Positions 45,284-54,243 of a stretch of 64,000 bases of DNA are shown in pieces. The notes beneath the pieces are model-generated. The model did not search any database, was not told the DNA's origin, and saw only the letters and a program-made list of their open reading frames with translations. The translations under genes and the position numbers were made by a program. The DNA lies in NCBI RefSeq assembly GCF_900148515.1, contig NZ_FRXN01000001.1, forward strand, positions 682,001-746,000. Reading direction: 5' to 3'. Numbering within the stretch: position 1 is the first letter of the stretch; every line of letters begins with the position of its first letter. This DNA comes from Algoriphagus zhangzhouensis (GTDB lineage: Bacteria > Bacteroidota > Bacteroidia > Cytophagales > Cyclobacteriaceae).

Positions 45284-46741
45284 ATGAGAAAAATTTACTT
45301 ACCTATCCTAGGAATGGTCTTGGGGTTTGGAGCTGTATTTCCTGTACAAGCTCAAAAAAAATCTAAACCTGATCCGCTTAAGGAAGAGGTTCAGGCCTCA
45401 GTGGATAAACGTTTCGCTGAATTAACCAATTTGAGTGATCAGATTTGGTCTTTTGAAGAAATTGCATTCCAAGAAACTCAATCTGCCGCTGCTTTATCTG
45501 ATTATGCGGAGTCTTTAGGGTTTAAAGTAACAAGAGGAGTTGGCGAAATTCCTACCGCTTTTGTGGCAGAGTATGGGTCTGGAAAACCAGTAATTGGGAT
45601 TTTAGGTGAGTTTGATGCATTGCCAGGACTTTCCCAAAATAAAGTCCCTTTCAAAAGCCCTTTACATGAAGGTTCTCCTGGCCACGGATGCGGTCACAAC
45701 CTATTTGGTGTAGCTTCTTTAGGAGCGGCAGCTTCTATCAAAGACTTAATCGATGAAGGTAAAATCCAAGGAACAGTTCGTTTTTATGGTACACCAGCTG
45801 AAGAGAAGTTCTTTGGAAAGCTTTGGATGATTCGTGCAGGATTATTTGATGATGTAGATGTTGTGATGGACTGGCATCCGGCTGCTGAAACAAAAGCTGC
45901 AGTTCAAAAAGGATTGGCTTTGGTTGATTTCCAAGTAGAATTCTTTGGTCAGGCAGCTCATGCTGCAGCTGATCCTTGGAACGGTAGAAGCGCTAGTGAT
46001 GCTTTGGAATTGTATTCCAATGGGATCAACTATTACAGAGAGCATATCAAACCAACTGTTAGGATTCACTACCATATCCAGGATGCTGGTCAGGTTGTAA
46101 ACGTAGTTCCTGATTACAGTAGAATTTGGGTTCGTGTGAGAGACAGTAGTCGTGAAGGCTTGATGCCAGTATATGAAAGAGTCAAAGCTATGGCAGAAGG
46201 TGCCGCGATATTGGCCAATGTAGATTATAAGGTAAGCTTGATTTCTGGCATTCATGAAGTATTGGTGAATAGAACCGGGTCTGCTGCCCTTCAGAAAAAC
46301 CTAGAAACTTTAGGTGCTATTTCCTACACTGAAGAAGAACAAGATTTTGCTAAAAAGATCCAGGAAGCTACTGGAAAGCCTCAAATTGGATTGGTTTCAG
46401 TAATTGAGCCAATGGAAGAGACTGCTGAACACAGTATGGGTGGAAGTACCGATGTGGGTGATGTTAGTTATGTAGTTCCTACTATCAGACTTTCTGCCAC
46501 AACTGCTCCAAATGGTACACCTTGGCACTCTTGGGCGGTAGTTGCTGCCGGAGGTATGTCAATCGGACATAAAGGAATGGCTTATGCAGCAAAAGCATTA
46601 TCCATGACCATGGTTGATCTATTTAAAAACCCAGAATTGGTTGAAGCAGTAAAAGCTGACTTCAAAGAACATTTGGGTGATTATGTATATGAAGGAATGG
46701 TTCCTGATGGACCTCCCCCATTGAAATCAAATTTGCAATAA
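45284..46741 (+). CDS. Secreted M20 amidohydrolase, p-aminobenzoyl-glutamate-hydrolase-like
   Basis: 485 residues from ATG 45284, which begins the signal peptide ending VQAQ; an upstream in-frame start at 45248 would place 12 extra residues before it. The M20D/AbgB-type core shows GILGEFDALPGLSQ, GHGCGHNLFGVA (metal-binding His-Cys-His), GTPAEEKFFGK (Glu pair), DWHPAAETK and a late His in EHSMGGSTDVGD. Such enzymes hydrolyse N-acylated amino acids or aminobenzoyl-glutamate. The periplasmic location beside secreted ggt suggests joint scavenging of amino acids from conjugates. It has its own terminator. Confidence 0.87.
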   Translation: MRKIYLPILGMVLGFGAVFPVQAQKKSKPDPLKEEVQASVDKRFAELTNLSDQIWSFEEIAFQETQSAAALSDYAESLGFKVTRGVGEIPTAFVAEYGSGKPVIGILGEFDALPGLSQNKVPFKSPLHEGSPGHGCGHNLFGVASLGAAASIKDLIDEGKIQGTVRFYGTPAEEKFFGKLWMIRAGLFDDVDVVMDWHPAAETKAAVQKGLALVDFQVEFFGQAAHAAADPWNGRSASDALELYSNGINYYREHIKPTVRIHYHIQDAGQVVNVVPDYSRIWVRVRDSSREGLMPVYERVKAMAEGAAILANVDYKVSLISGIHEVLVNRTGSAALQKNLETLGAISYTEEEQDFAKKIQEATGKPQIGLVSVIEPMEETAEHSMGGSTDVGDVSYVVPTIRLSATTAPNGTPWHSWAVVAAGGMSIGHKGMAYAAKALSMTMVDLFKNPELVEAVKADFKEHLGDYVYEGMVPDGPPPLKSNLQ

Positions 46742-46746
46742 ACTGG

Positions 46747-46779
46747 AAGCGCATGGTATCTTTAATCATGCGCTTTTTT
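46747..46779 (+). terminator. Intrinsic terminator after the M20 gene
   Basis: AAGCGCATG 46747-46755 pairs with CATGCGCTT 46767-46775; T-run to 46779. Confidence 0.9.
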
Positions 46780-46794
46780 AATAAACTATAAAAT

Positions 46795-47256
46795 ATGAAC
46801 CCAATTAAATCAACCTTTCTTATTACGATCTTTATTACGATTTCTTTTGGAGCTTTTTCCCAAAACAAATCTGATGAAAAAGCTATTCAGGAACTTATAC
46901 AAAACTCATTTGATCACCTTTTTTCCAATTTTGATTCTGGAAAATTATCAGAGTTTTATACTGAAGATTTTATCCTTTTAGAAAACGGAGAGGTCTGGAA
47001 CAATGAAATTATCCGAGGGTATTTCGAAAAGGCTTTAAAAAATGAAGATCGACCTACCAGAACGAACAGATTTGAATTTATAGAAACCAAAGTAGAAGGA
47101 AATCGAGGATGGATTGCTTATCATAATTTTGCGACAATAAGCAGAAATGGTGAGGTGATTCGAGAAATTCATTGGCTAGAAAGTGCCACAGCTATCAAAA
47201 CTCAAAATGGTTGGAGATTGGATATGTTGCATTCCACCAGAGTTGAAAACGACTAA
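46795..47256 (+). CDS. Secreted DUF4440/SnoaL-like (NTF2-fold) protein
   Basis: 153 residues with a signal peptide (about 1-22, ending FSQ) and a cone-shaped NTF2-like domain: QELIQNSFDHLFSNFDSGKLSEFYTEDFILLENGEV, then NRGWIAYHNFATISRNGEVIREIHW. The fold is shared by small-molecule binders and isomerases; the function here is unknown. It lies just after the M20 terminator and 8 bases from a convergent gene. Confidence 0.78.
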   Translation: MNPIKSTFLITIFITISFGAFSQNKSDEKAIQELIQNSFDHLFSNFDSGKLSEFYTEDFILLENGEVWNNEIIRGYFEKALKNEDRPTRTNRFEFIETKVEGNRGWIAYHNFATISRNGEVIREIHWLESATAIKTQNGWRLDMLHSTRVEND

Positions 47257-47264
47257 ATAGTGTC

Positions 47265-47603
47265 CTAATCCTTTTCCAGGAAACCTAGCTCTAACATTTT
47301 CTCCTTTTGACTTAATGGAGCGGAAACATAAATCCATTGCCCCGTTTTACAATGACAGGCTAAACATACCGCCCCTGACCATTCTGTTTGTATTGACGTA
47401 AATCTGGCGCCAACAACTCCTTCATTTTTTAAGTATTCTTCGACAGCCGATTTCAATGTTTTATTAGAAAGGTTTGAGTTGACAACCCAAGGGTCAGCAC
47501 AACCAGTTTGCTCCCAATAAAACTCCATCAAATTGGGATTTCCATTTTCTTGACAAGCCCCAAAAATCAAAAGGATAATACCTATTACTAGCTTTCTTCT
47601 CAT
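47265..47603 (-). CDS. Small Cys-rich lipoprotein
   Basis: 112 residues with a lipoprotein signal (IFGA before Cys17). The body contains TGCADPWV and, near residue 80, CLACHCKTGQWIYV. The CxxCH could hold a haem, but with no other cytochrome features, and with a second C two residues on, metal binding or disulfides are as likely. I do not know a name for this family. Confidence 0.65.
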   Translation of the reverse strand: MRRKLVIGIILLIFGACQENGNPNLMEFYWEQTGCADPWVVNSNLSNKTLKSAVEEYLKNEGVVGARFTSIQTEWSGAVCLACHCKTGQWIYVSAPLSQKEKMLELGFLEKD

Positions 47604-47626
47604 AAATCAACTTTCCCCAAATACGA

Positions 47627-47657
47627 ATAAAAAAGACCGGCTGCTACAACCGGTCTT
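47627..47657 (-). terminator. Terminator downstream of the 47670-49337 gene
   Basis: AAGACCGG 47633-47640 pairs with CCGGTCTT 47650-47657; on the minus strand it is followed by six T. Confidence 0.85.
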
Positions 47658-47669
47658 ACTTTCTATTCC

Positions 47670-49337
47670 TTATTTGAATAACTTCTCCAGTATTTTGAAG
47701 GTGATTAAGTAAGTTGGTCTCACACCATCCATCCCCAAAGCGCCAGAAGCAAGGGTACTTCCTGTTTCTAAGGGGTTATCAGAAGCATAGTAAGCATACA
47801 AGACTTTCACATTGGACCTGATGCTCTTTCTGATTTTAGAGGCTGACTGAATGGCTTTTTGATAATGAGCTCCTTCCATTTCAAGTCCAATCGCATTCCA
47901 AGAAGATTCCATAAAGTAGCTGAGGATATCTTTATTTTGAAGGGAAGTTCCCAAAACTGTCACCATACTTCCAGAATAAACTCCTAACCCAAAACCTTCA
48001 AAATCTGATTTTTTGAGTTCGTTTTTGAAAGGATAATTATCTGCAGTTCCTTCGAAAACATGGGCATCTGGAATCATCAAATCCCCTTTGCCACCGTAAA
48101 GTATACCAGCTTTCCCCATGATTGAAGTAGAGACTACATTCAATGGAATGGCTTTTCCATCTTTTTTGTAAGGTTTCAGCAATTCGTCAAAGCATTCATA
48201 TGCTTGCTCACCAAATGCATAATCCATCACGACAAAAACTGGTTTCTTATCCTCCTCTTCAGGGAGTAGAATCCCTGGTAAAAGCTCGCTCTTTTCAAGT
48301 TTGGCTGTATCGATGATTTGAGCTCCTATATTGGTCCCTGATTCATCTGGAAGGTCAACAAAACCATGTTTCAAGGCATACTCATAAATGGCTTTTCCAT
48401 GATTTCCTTTTGATTTCACTGAAATATCCATCGCTACCTGCTCTATTTCTTCATAGGTTTTGGATCCAAGTTTTTGAGGAGCATAGATGGTATTCAGTAC
48501 AGAGTGAAGATTAGCAGATATAATGTGAATTGGCCTTTTGATCAAGTTTAATTCATCCAAAGTGGATTTGATTCTTTTTGCCCATAACTCGCCATAAACA
48601 TGATGTCCTATTCGTTCTCTCAAAGTAGCTGAGAATGATATTTCTCTATCTAAATGGTGCTTAGCTTCTTCCAAAGCAAGTTTCCCCATATTATACACAA
48701 TGGAAAACAAGCTGTTTGAATTGTTACTTTTTCCAAATTTGTCAACTGCCCGGACAGTCTCCTCATAGGTTCTGCCAATGAGATGACTTAAATAAGCAGA
48801 AGCTGCTTCCTTATCAAATTCCTCTCCTCTCGCCTCTTTGTGAACAACTTCTTCTAACATTGTCCAATTCAAGGAAATCTTTCCTTTTGGATCAGTACTG
48901 TTTCGATAGATTTTGTTGGACTCGATGTATAAAAATGTCAAGTGGGTCAATATATCGTAGATATCCGATCTTCCTCGGGTCATTTCTACATACATCACTT
49001 GCTCATCCAGTCTGTAGCAATTTCTTTTTCTTTTAGGTGGAACCAATGGAGTCAGGTGTGAAGTTTCATAGCCTTCACGACTGATAAGCCTTACAAAACG
49101 GCATTCTTCAATCCCTTTTGGCAATCTCTCCATCACATACAAGAGTCCGTCTAGTTCTACTTTCTCAGTATCTGTTATTGTCCCATAAATCTCTGGGCTC
49201 AATACCATTAATGCCTGTACTAAACTTTCACCCGACACTCCCATTGGCTTATAACTGCCTCTGGTAAACAGGTGTCTCATAGTGATGTACAAGCGTTCAA
49301 TCGCTGCTCTGGACTCTTGTGCTCTGGTTCTTATCAT
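47670..49337 (-). CDS. DUF6909-like protein with nucleoside-phosphorylase-like C-terminal domain
   Basis: 555 residues, no signal. The N-terminal half (about 1-320) is helical and unrecognised (RAQESRAAIERLYITMRHLF at its start). The C-terminal part (about 355-550) looks like a PNP/UDP-phosphorylase fold: MGKAGILYGGKGDLMIPDA resembles the phosphate/dimer region and GLEMEGAHYQKA (about 483-494) the purine-ribose Glu-Met-Glu motif. AMP nucleosidase has a comparable build of a helical N-domain plus a PNP-like domain, so nucleotide cleavage is possible. The family name is from memory. It has its own promoter and terminator. Confidence 0.65.
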   Translation of the reverse strand: MIRTRAQESRAAIERLYITMRHLFTRGSYKPMGVSGESLVQALMVLSPEIYGTITDTEKVELDGLLYVMERLPKGIEECRFVRLISREGYETSHLTPLVPPKRKRNCYRLDEQVMYVEMTRGRSDIYDILTHLTFLYIESNKIYRNSTDPKGKISLNWTMLEEVVHKEARGEEFDKEAASAYLSHLIGRTYEETVRAVDKFGKSNNSNSLFSIVYNMGKLALEEAKHHLDREISFSATLRERIGHHVYGELWAKRIKSTLDELNLIKRPIHIISANLHSVLNTIYAPQKLGSKTYEEIEQVAMDISVKSKGNHGKAIYEYALKHGFVDLPDESGTNIGAQIIDTAKLEKSELLPGILLPEEEDKKPVFVVMDYAFGEQAYECFDELLKPYKKDGKAIPLNVVSTSIMGKAGILYGGKGDLMIPDAHVFEGTADNYPFKNELKKSDFEGFGLGVYSGSMVTVLGTSLQNKDILSYFMESSWNAIGLEMEGAHYQKAIQSASKIRKSIRSNVKVLYAYYASDNPLETGSTLASGALGMDGVRPTYLITFKILEKLFK

Positions 49338-49362
49338 GCTATTTGGAATAGGTTAAATTCAG

Positions 49363-49392
49363 CAAAAGTACCTCTTTTTCTTGGATCTGAAA
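49363..49392 (-). promoter_or_regulatory. Predicted promoter of the 47670-49337 gene
   Basis: On the minus strand TTTC (49389-49392), 18 bases, then TACTTTTG (49363-49370), an exact -7 box. The start would fall about 20 bases before the ATG. Confidence 0.5.
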
Positions 49393-49480
49393 CTATATTC
49401 TTGTCGAAAGTTTCTAAAAAATATTCAAATTGAAGTTAAAGAATCAACATCAAAACATGAATTTTAGGCTTTAAACCAAT

Positions 49481-49507
49481 AAAAAAGTCCACTTATAAAG
49501 TGGACTT
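49481..49507 (-). terminator. Intrinsic terminator of the DUF3253-msrA transcript
   Basis: AAGTCCACT 49485-49493 pairs with AGTGGACTT 49499-49507; on the minus strand it is followed by T-run. Confidence 0.88.
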
Positions 49508-49515
49508 AAAATGGA

Positions 49516-50094
49516 TTAGTTCTTCAATTTCTCACCAAAAAACTTCTTCAACTTATCAACTTTAGGTTTGACTACTATTTGACAATAAGGTTGATGACCA
49601 TTTAAATTATAATAGTCTTGGTGAAAATTTTCCGCAGGATAGAAATTACTAAATGGGCTGATTTCCGTCACAATCGGACTAGGAAAAACATGAGCTTCAT
49701 TTAATTTCTGCTTTAGATCAGTTGAAATTTCTTTCTGGATATCAGAATTATAAAATATCACTGATCTGTATTGAGGCCCCACATCTGCCCCCTGTCTATT
49801 AATGGTAGTAGGATCATGAGTCATCCAAAACACTTCCAATAACTCTACCAAGTTGATCTTCTTCGGGTCATAGTAAACTTGAATAACCTCAGCATGTCCA
49901 GTAGTACCTGTACAAATAGCCTCGTAGCTTGGATTATCAATATGACCACCTGCATATCCGGAAACTACCTTCTCCACTCCTTCCAATCTCTGAAAAACAG
50001 CTTCAGTACACCAAAAGCATCCTGCACCTAAAGTGATCAGATCCAATCCTTGTGGAATTTCCACAATTGTCTTGGGCAATTTCAATTCATTCAT
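49516..50094 (-). CDS. msrA: Peptide methionine sulfoxide reductase A
   Basis: 192 residues. The catalytic cysteine is Cys26 in GAGCFWCTEAVFQRL, and YAGGHIDNPSY and GHAEVIQVYYDP are the other core segments. It reduces methionine S-sulfoxide in proteins or free, as part of oxidative damage repair. No signal peptide, so cytoplasmic. It overlaps the upstream DUF3253 gene by four bases (ATGA) and is followed by a terminator. Confidence 0.95.
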   Translation of the reverse strand: MNELKLPKTIVEIPQGLDLITLGAGCFWCTEAVFQRLEGVEKVVSGYAGGHIDNPSYEAICTGTTGHAEVIQVYYDPKKINLVELLEVFWMTHDPTTINRQGADVGPQYRSVIFYNSDIQKEISTDLKQKLNEAHVFPSPIVTEISPFSNFYPAENFHQDYYNLNGHQPYCQIVVKPKVDKLKKFFGEKLKN

Positions 50095-50342
50095 TTCTTT
50101 GAATCCTTGGGTTTGTAAATCAAAAACTCAGCTTTTGGAAAATGGTTTTTATCCACAGCCTTTCCATCTTGAGTCAGACAAACAACCCCTTTCTGGTAAA
50201 GTTCCCAAGCTTTTTGATTTACCTCTTCAGTAAAATATTTCCAATCCACAGGATACATCGATTGGACTACCTCTGAGGGAGGAAAACTTTTTGCTTGATA
50301 TTTTCTACACATCTCTAAAATGGCTGTTTCTAAAATATCCAA
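50091..50342 (-). CDS. DUF3253 family protein
   Basis: 83-residue winged-helix-like small protein: ILETAILEMCRKYQAKSFPPSEVVQSMYP, then KAWELYQKGVVCLTQDGKAV, the DUF3253 pattern. Function unknown. Its stop overlaps the msrA start, a sign of coupled translation. Confidence 0.82.
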   Translation of the reverse strand: MDILETAILEMCRKYQAKSFPPSEVVQSMYPVDWKYFTEEVNQKAWELYQKGVVCLTQDGKAVDKNHFPKAEFLIYKPKDSKK

Positions 50343-50420
50343 GTGAATAGGTTTTGATATAAATTAGTAACCAAAAGTCAGGGATAAAAGATTCGATTTA
50401 TCCTGATTTTTTAAAGACTC

Positions 50421-50963
50421 TTATTTACAAACCATCACAAATGCCGGCGGTAAATTTTTAAGAGTGAAACTGGCATTGACCTGATTAAAGTATTTCTTAA
50501 ATAAGTTCTTTAATAGGTAGGAATAACAAATTTGAATAAAGGCCCCACTAGTTCCCAAAGCTTGTTTGGATTGAGAAAGAATTGCATCTGTCACCTCTTT
50601 GGAAAGGAATGAAAATGGTAACGAGGAGAAAATATAGTCTACTTTTCTCCCAAATAAATGTTCGTCCAAATTCCCAGCAGAGTCATTGATGATTTTGACA
50701 TTTTCTTGCGGAAATTGCAATCTCATAGCCTCACAAAAAGATTCATTAATCTCAAAAACTAATAATTCAGCTTCTGGATGCATTTGGTTAATAATACCCT
50801 GGGTAATACTACCGTCACCACCCCCCATCTCTACAATCAATCTTGCTTGAGACAAGTCGGCTTGGGAAATCATCTTTTTAACAAGGGCTTTTGAACTAAA
50901 AGTCAGCGCTCCAGTTGTTCCTAAATTGGAATACAACTCGATCAAAAGGTTGGATTTACTCAT
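50421..50963 (-). CDS. Class I SAM-dependent methyltransferase, phospholipid N-methyltransferase-like
   Basis: 180 residues. Motif I is IVEMGGGDGSIT (about 43-54), with Glu in FEINESF as the acidic ribose ligand and FSSLPFSFLS in the place of the NLPY motif. The short size and the start LLIELYSNLGTTGALTFSSKALVKKMI recall PmtA-type phosphatidylethanolamine methyltransferases and the KsgA/Erm relatives. The substrate is not proven. It diverges from the sulfatase-like gene at 51042. Confidence 0.75.
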   Translation of the reverse strand: MSKSNLLIELYSNLGTTGALTFSSKALVKKMISQADLSQARLIVEMGGGDGSITQGIINQMHPEAELLVFEINESFCEAMRLQFPQENVKIINDSAGNLDEHLFGRKVDYIFSSLPFSFLSKEVTDAILSQSKQALGTSGAFIQICYSYLLKNLFKKYFNQVNASFTLKNLPPAFVMVCK

Positions 50964-50979
50964 ATATCAATCTTTGATA

Positions 50980-51010
50980 CTTGAAGATACCCGATTTTGC
51001 CCTATATTTT
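50980..51010 (+). promoter_or_regulatory. Possible promoter of the 51042 gene
   Basis: CTTG 50980-50983, 19 bases, TATATTTT 51003-51010; one mismatch in each box of the Bacteroidota consensus. Confidence 0.35.
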
Positions 51011-51041
51011 CCGCTTCATCCTTAAAACTTGACAATTAATT

Positions 51042-53063
51042 ATGTCTCAAAAGGCAGCGATACGCTCCACATTACCATTTAGAACACAATCATTATTGAA
51101 TAACTTCTGGGGTATATCCCTGATTTTTATACTATTAATGACTTCCATTAGGATGGTGGAAATTTATTTAGTTTTCGAAAATCATCCCCTAAATTTTGAC
51201 ATCAAAGAAATCCTTTGGGATAGTTTTTTATCAGATATTGGATGGCACCTATATCTCTTAGGAATTTTATTTATACTATTTATTTTAGTCTCTCTTCTTT
51301 CAAGAAAACTTGCTAAAATTTCCTATCAATTTGTACTATCGATTTTAGTAGTTATTCATACCGGTCTGGTATTTTACTTTTATAAGACCTTACTGCCTTT
51401 AGGTAAAGACTTGTTCGCTTATAGTCCCGATGATCTTTTAATGACTGTAAAAGCATCAGGTCAATGGAATATTTTCAATCTGATAGGGCTTGTCATTTTA
51501 TTTGCCTTCCTCTTCTATTTATTTCATTTAGGTACAAAACTGTTTAGGTTTTCATTGACCACCTATGGTGTTATGTCTGGCTTGATGATAGCTGGGATTT
51601 TGACTTTTTCTTTATTCGGCTTAGGTAAACCTCATGTACTTAATGAAACTGAAGAAAACATCATTACCAATAAATCCAGGTTTTTGACTGAGCAATCTTT
51701 TGATTATTTCATGTATGGTGGCGAGTATTATTTTGATTTCTACCTGCGATCTGGCACCGATGATATGGTAGTTCAAAAAAGCTACACAAGCGACGCCTAT
51801 CCATTTCTGCATACTGCTGAATATCCTGATGTATTAAGTCCCTATTTTGATACTCTTCAGCAAGCTCCAGATATCGTTTTTATTTTCTTAGAAAGCTTTG
51901 GAAAGGCCTATTCGGGTACTGATGCCTATTTAGGAAGCTTCACTCCTTTCTTAGATTCCTTGGAACAGCACAGTTTGGTTTGGCTGAATGCAATTTCTTC
52001 CACTGGTAGGACTTTTGGACTTCAACCAGGTGTATTCGGAGGATTTCCTTTTGGAGAAAAAGGTTTTTTGGATTTGTATCAAAACTTCCCTTATCATAAA
52101 TCATTTCTCAGTATTCTAAGAGATAATGATTACGAGATTAGGTATTTCACTGGTGCAGACAAAAACTTTGATCATGTGGGTAATTTCATTGATTATCAAA
52201 AGCCTGTACAGTTTGTAGACGAAAAGGATTACGATCCTAAATATTCCAAGGCTCCAGCCGCATCAGGGAATTTTACCTGGGGTTTTGCAGATAAAGAACT
52301 TTTCAGAAATGGACTGGAAAAATTACCTCAAAGCTATTCTAAGCCACAGGTAATTACTTTTCAAACCCAAACTTCTCATGACCCTTACATTGTTCCTGAG
52401 AGACCTTTTTACCAAGAAAAGTTGAAGAATCATCTGGAGCAAAACCTTAATATTCCAAGTTCTGAAATCTCAGATTACATGGCTTATGAGGATATTTATA
52501 TGACTGTATTGTATGCGGATGATGCAGTTAAAGAGTTTATCACCAAATACAAAGAAAGGCCAGAATTCCAGAATACGATTTTCATTATCACTGGGGATCA
52601 TAGACTACCTGAAATCCCCATGTCCAATAGATTGGATAGATTTCATGTGCCGTTAATGATCTATTCTCCCCTACTCAAAGGTCAAGAATACTTCAGAGGA
52701 GTAAGCAGCCATTTTGAAATTACCCCTAGCCTACTATCATTCTTAAAAAATCAAGCTGGTATCCAGCTTCCAGAGCAGAAGACTTGGTTGGGTCAGGTTT
52801 TGGACACCGCTAGAACATTCCAATCCAGAATCGCCATGCCTTTGATGAGGAATAAAAATCAGTTAATCGATTATATCCATGGAGACTTGTTTTATTCTGA
52901 CGGTCAGCTATTTAAAGTCTCTGATAACCTGGTAATTGATCCAATAATTTCACCGGATGATTTGACTCAACTGAAAGGCGAGTTTGAAGACTTTAAGAAT
53001 AAGAACAACTACATGGTTCAAACCAGAAAGCTGTATCCTGAGCCAAAAAATCAGCTTAACTAA
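51042..53063 (+). CDS. LTA-synthase-like membrane sulfatase/phosphotransferase
   Basis: 673 residues: five N-terminal membrane segments (about 20-185), then a large periplasmic alkaline-phosphatase-fold domain starting with PDIVFIFLESFGKAYSGT. In lipoteichoic acid synthases the nucleophile is a Thr; the likely counterpart here is in SSTGRTFG. Further metal-site segments are FITGDHRLPEIP and the RFHVPLMIYSP block. Gram-negative relatives transfer phosphoglycerol or phosphoethanolamine to membrane glycans. It ends four bases into the end of the convergent exopolysaccharide operon, so a role in decorating surface glycan is conceivable but only inferred. Confidence 0.87.
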   Translation: MSQKAAIRSTLPFRTQSLLNNFWGISLIFILLMTSIRMVEIYLVFENHPLNFDIKEILWDSFLSDIGWHLYLLGILFILFILVSLLSRKLAKISYQFVLSILVVIHTGLVFYFYKTLLPLGKDLFAYSPDDLLMTVKASGQWNIFNLIGLVILFAFLFYLFHLGTKLFRFSLTTYGVMSGLMIAGILTFSLFGLGKPHVLNETEENIITNKSRFLTEQSFDYFMYGGEYYFDFYLRSGTDDMVVQKSYTSDAYPFLHTAEYPDVLSPYFDTLQQAPDIVFIFLESFGKAYSGTDAYLGSFTPFLDSLEQHSLVWLNAISSTGRTFGLQPGVFGGFPFGEKGFLDLYQNFPYHKSFLSILRDNDYEIRYFTGADKNFDHVGNFIDYQKPVQFVDEKDYDPKYSKAPAASGNFTWGFADKELFRNGLEKLPQSYSKPQVITFQTQTSHDPYIVPERPFYQEKLKNHLEQNLNIPSSEISDYMAYEDIYMTVLYADDAVKEFITKYKERPEFQNTIFIITGDHRLPEIPMSNRLDRFHVPLMIYSPLLKGQEYFRGVSSHFEITPSLLSFLKNQAGIQLPEQKTWLGQVLDTARTFQSRIAMPLMRNKNQLIDYIHGDLFYSDGQLFKVSDNLVIDPIISPDDLTQLKGEFEDFKNKNNYMVQTRKLYPEPKNQLN

Positions 53064-54238
53064 TTCAACCCTTCGTAAGTTTTTTCGAGAATTTGACGGG
53101 TCAATGGAAGGTAATAATTCCAAAAGAAGCTTTGTCTGTCACGGTAATTGGCGGGTACATACAGCCCTCTATAAAGGAATGGAAGTCCTTTGAATTTAGC
53201 AGAGCCCAAATCCCCTCTCATGTCGGAAAAATCTCCTGAGAAATAAAACATTTTACCAGCACCATTTTCTCTGACCACTGCGGCAGGAAAAAATCTCGGC
53301 AATCCCATTTCACGAAGCCTTTCCAAACCTTGATTGGTCACACCGATATCGAAATATGATATAACTTCATATTCTCGCTCAATTAAAACAATATCAAACC
53401 AATCTGGATAAGGGACTACCTCTGGAAGATCATATCCTAATTTATTGAATCTAGGAGTTCTTATTAGAGGTGTTTCACTTGAAAAATCCTCATCATATTT
53501 CATGATTTGGATCTCTCCTGATTCATGGATAAAAACCAATCCAGGGCCCCAAAAAGCCCATTCACCTGGGTTTTGTGCCAAGTAATTTTGGATCAACCAT
53601 TGAGGAAGATCTCCGTTTTTTACAGGATCCAGTTCATCAAAAAATCGAGCTATCCAGCCAGTCCATTTCAAACCCATCAACATTTCAAACTGTGTTCGAA
53701 TGGATTTAGGAGTTGGAGAAGCCATCGTATTGTATTCAGCGATAATAGTTTTCTCCTTCTCTTTGGCTAGAGTAAGGAAATCCACATCATCTTGACTCAT
53801 TCCACCATAGACTCTCTCATTGATTTCAATTTCATTGTCACCTCCGGAGAAATCTCTCTCATAGACTCCATAAGTATCAGCAACATATATTAGGTCAGAA
53901 TCTGATGCTAGCTTTTCAAAATCCTTCTTGTTAGGCTTGGCAAGATCATTTACTTCACCTTTTTTCTCTTTATCCTCTGAAGGAAAGAAACCTAAATAGT
54001 CTTTCTCCTTAAAGTACTCTTCACCGTTGTGTTTTAAGTATTTATCATAATCCAAAGCCCAAAAAAGTCCAGAATGTTCTCTATAATTTGCTCTAGGAAC
54101 TGTTTTATCTAAGACCATTACGTCCAAAGATTTTTGAGGAGAAATCCACCAAGTCCCGAAACTCAATGCTGGAATCACTATGAGGACAACCAATAATGGC
54201 CACAGTTTGCTTATGAATACTTTTAATTCCTGTCCCAT
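53060..54238 (-). CDS. Membrane-anchored periplasmic protein of unknown function, last gene of the glycosyltransferase operon
   Basis: 392 residues with one N-terminal membrane segment (about 12-30) and a large periplasmic domain. Segments such as DSDLIYVADTYGVYERDF, EYNTMASPTP and MFYFSGDFSDMRGD suggest an alpha/beta fold, perhaps of the glutamine-amidotransferase or glycoside-hydrolase-like kind; I cannot place it in a family. Its place after the YaiO-like gene (5-base gap) suggests it processes or helps secrete the polymer, as PgaB or BcsZ do elsewhere, which is inference. Confidence 0.6.
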   Translation of the reverse strand: MGQELKVFISKLWPLLVVLIVIPALSFGTWWISPQKSLDVMVLDKTVPRANYREHSGLFWALDYDKYLKHNGEEYFKEKDYLGFFPSEDKEKKGEVNDLAKPNKKDFEKLASDSDLIYVADTYGVYERDFSGGDNEIEINERVYGGMSQDDVDFLTLAKEKEKTIIAEYNTMASPTPKSIRTQFEMLMGLKWTGWIARFFDELDPVKNGDLPQWLIQNYLAQNPGEWAFWGPGLVFIHESGEIQIMKYDEDFSSETPLIRTPRFNKLGYDLPEVVPYPDWFDIVLIEREYEVISYFDIGVTNQGLERLREMGLPRFFPAAVVRENGAGKMFYFSGDFSDMRGDLGSAKFKGLPFLYRGLYVPANYRDRQSFFWNYYLPLTRQILEKTYEGLN

Positions 54239-54243
54239 AAACC

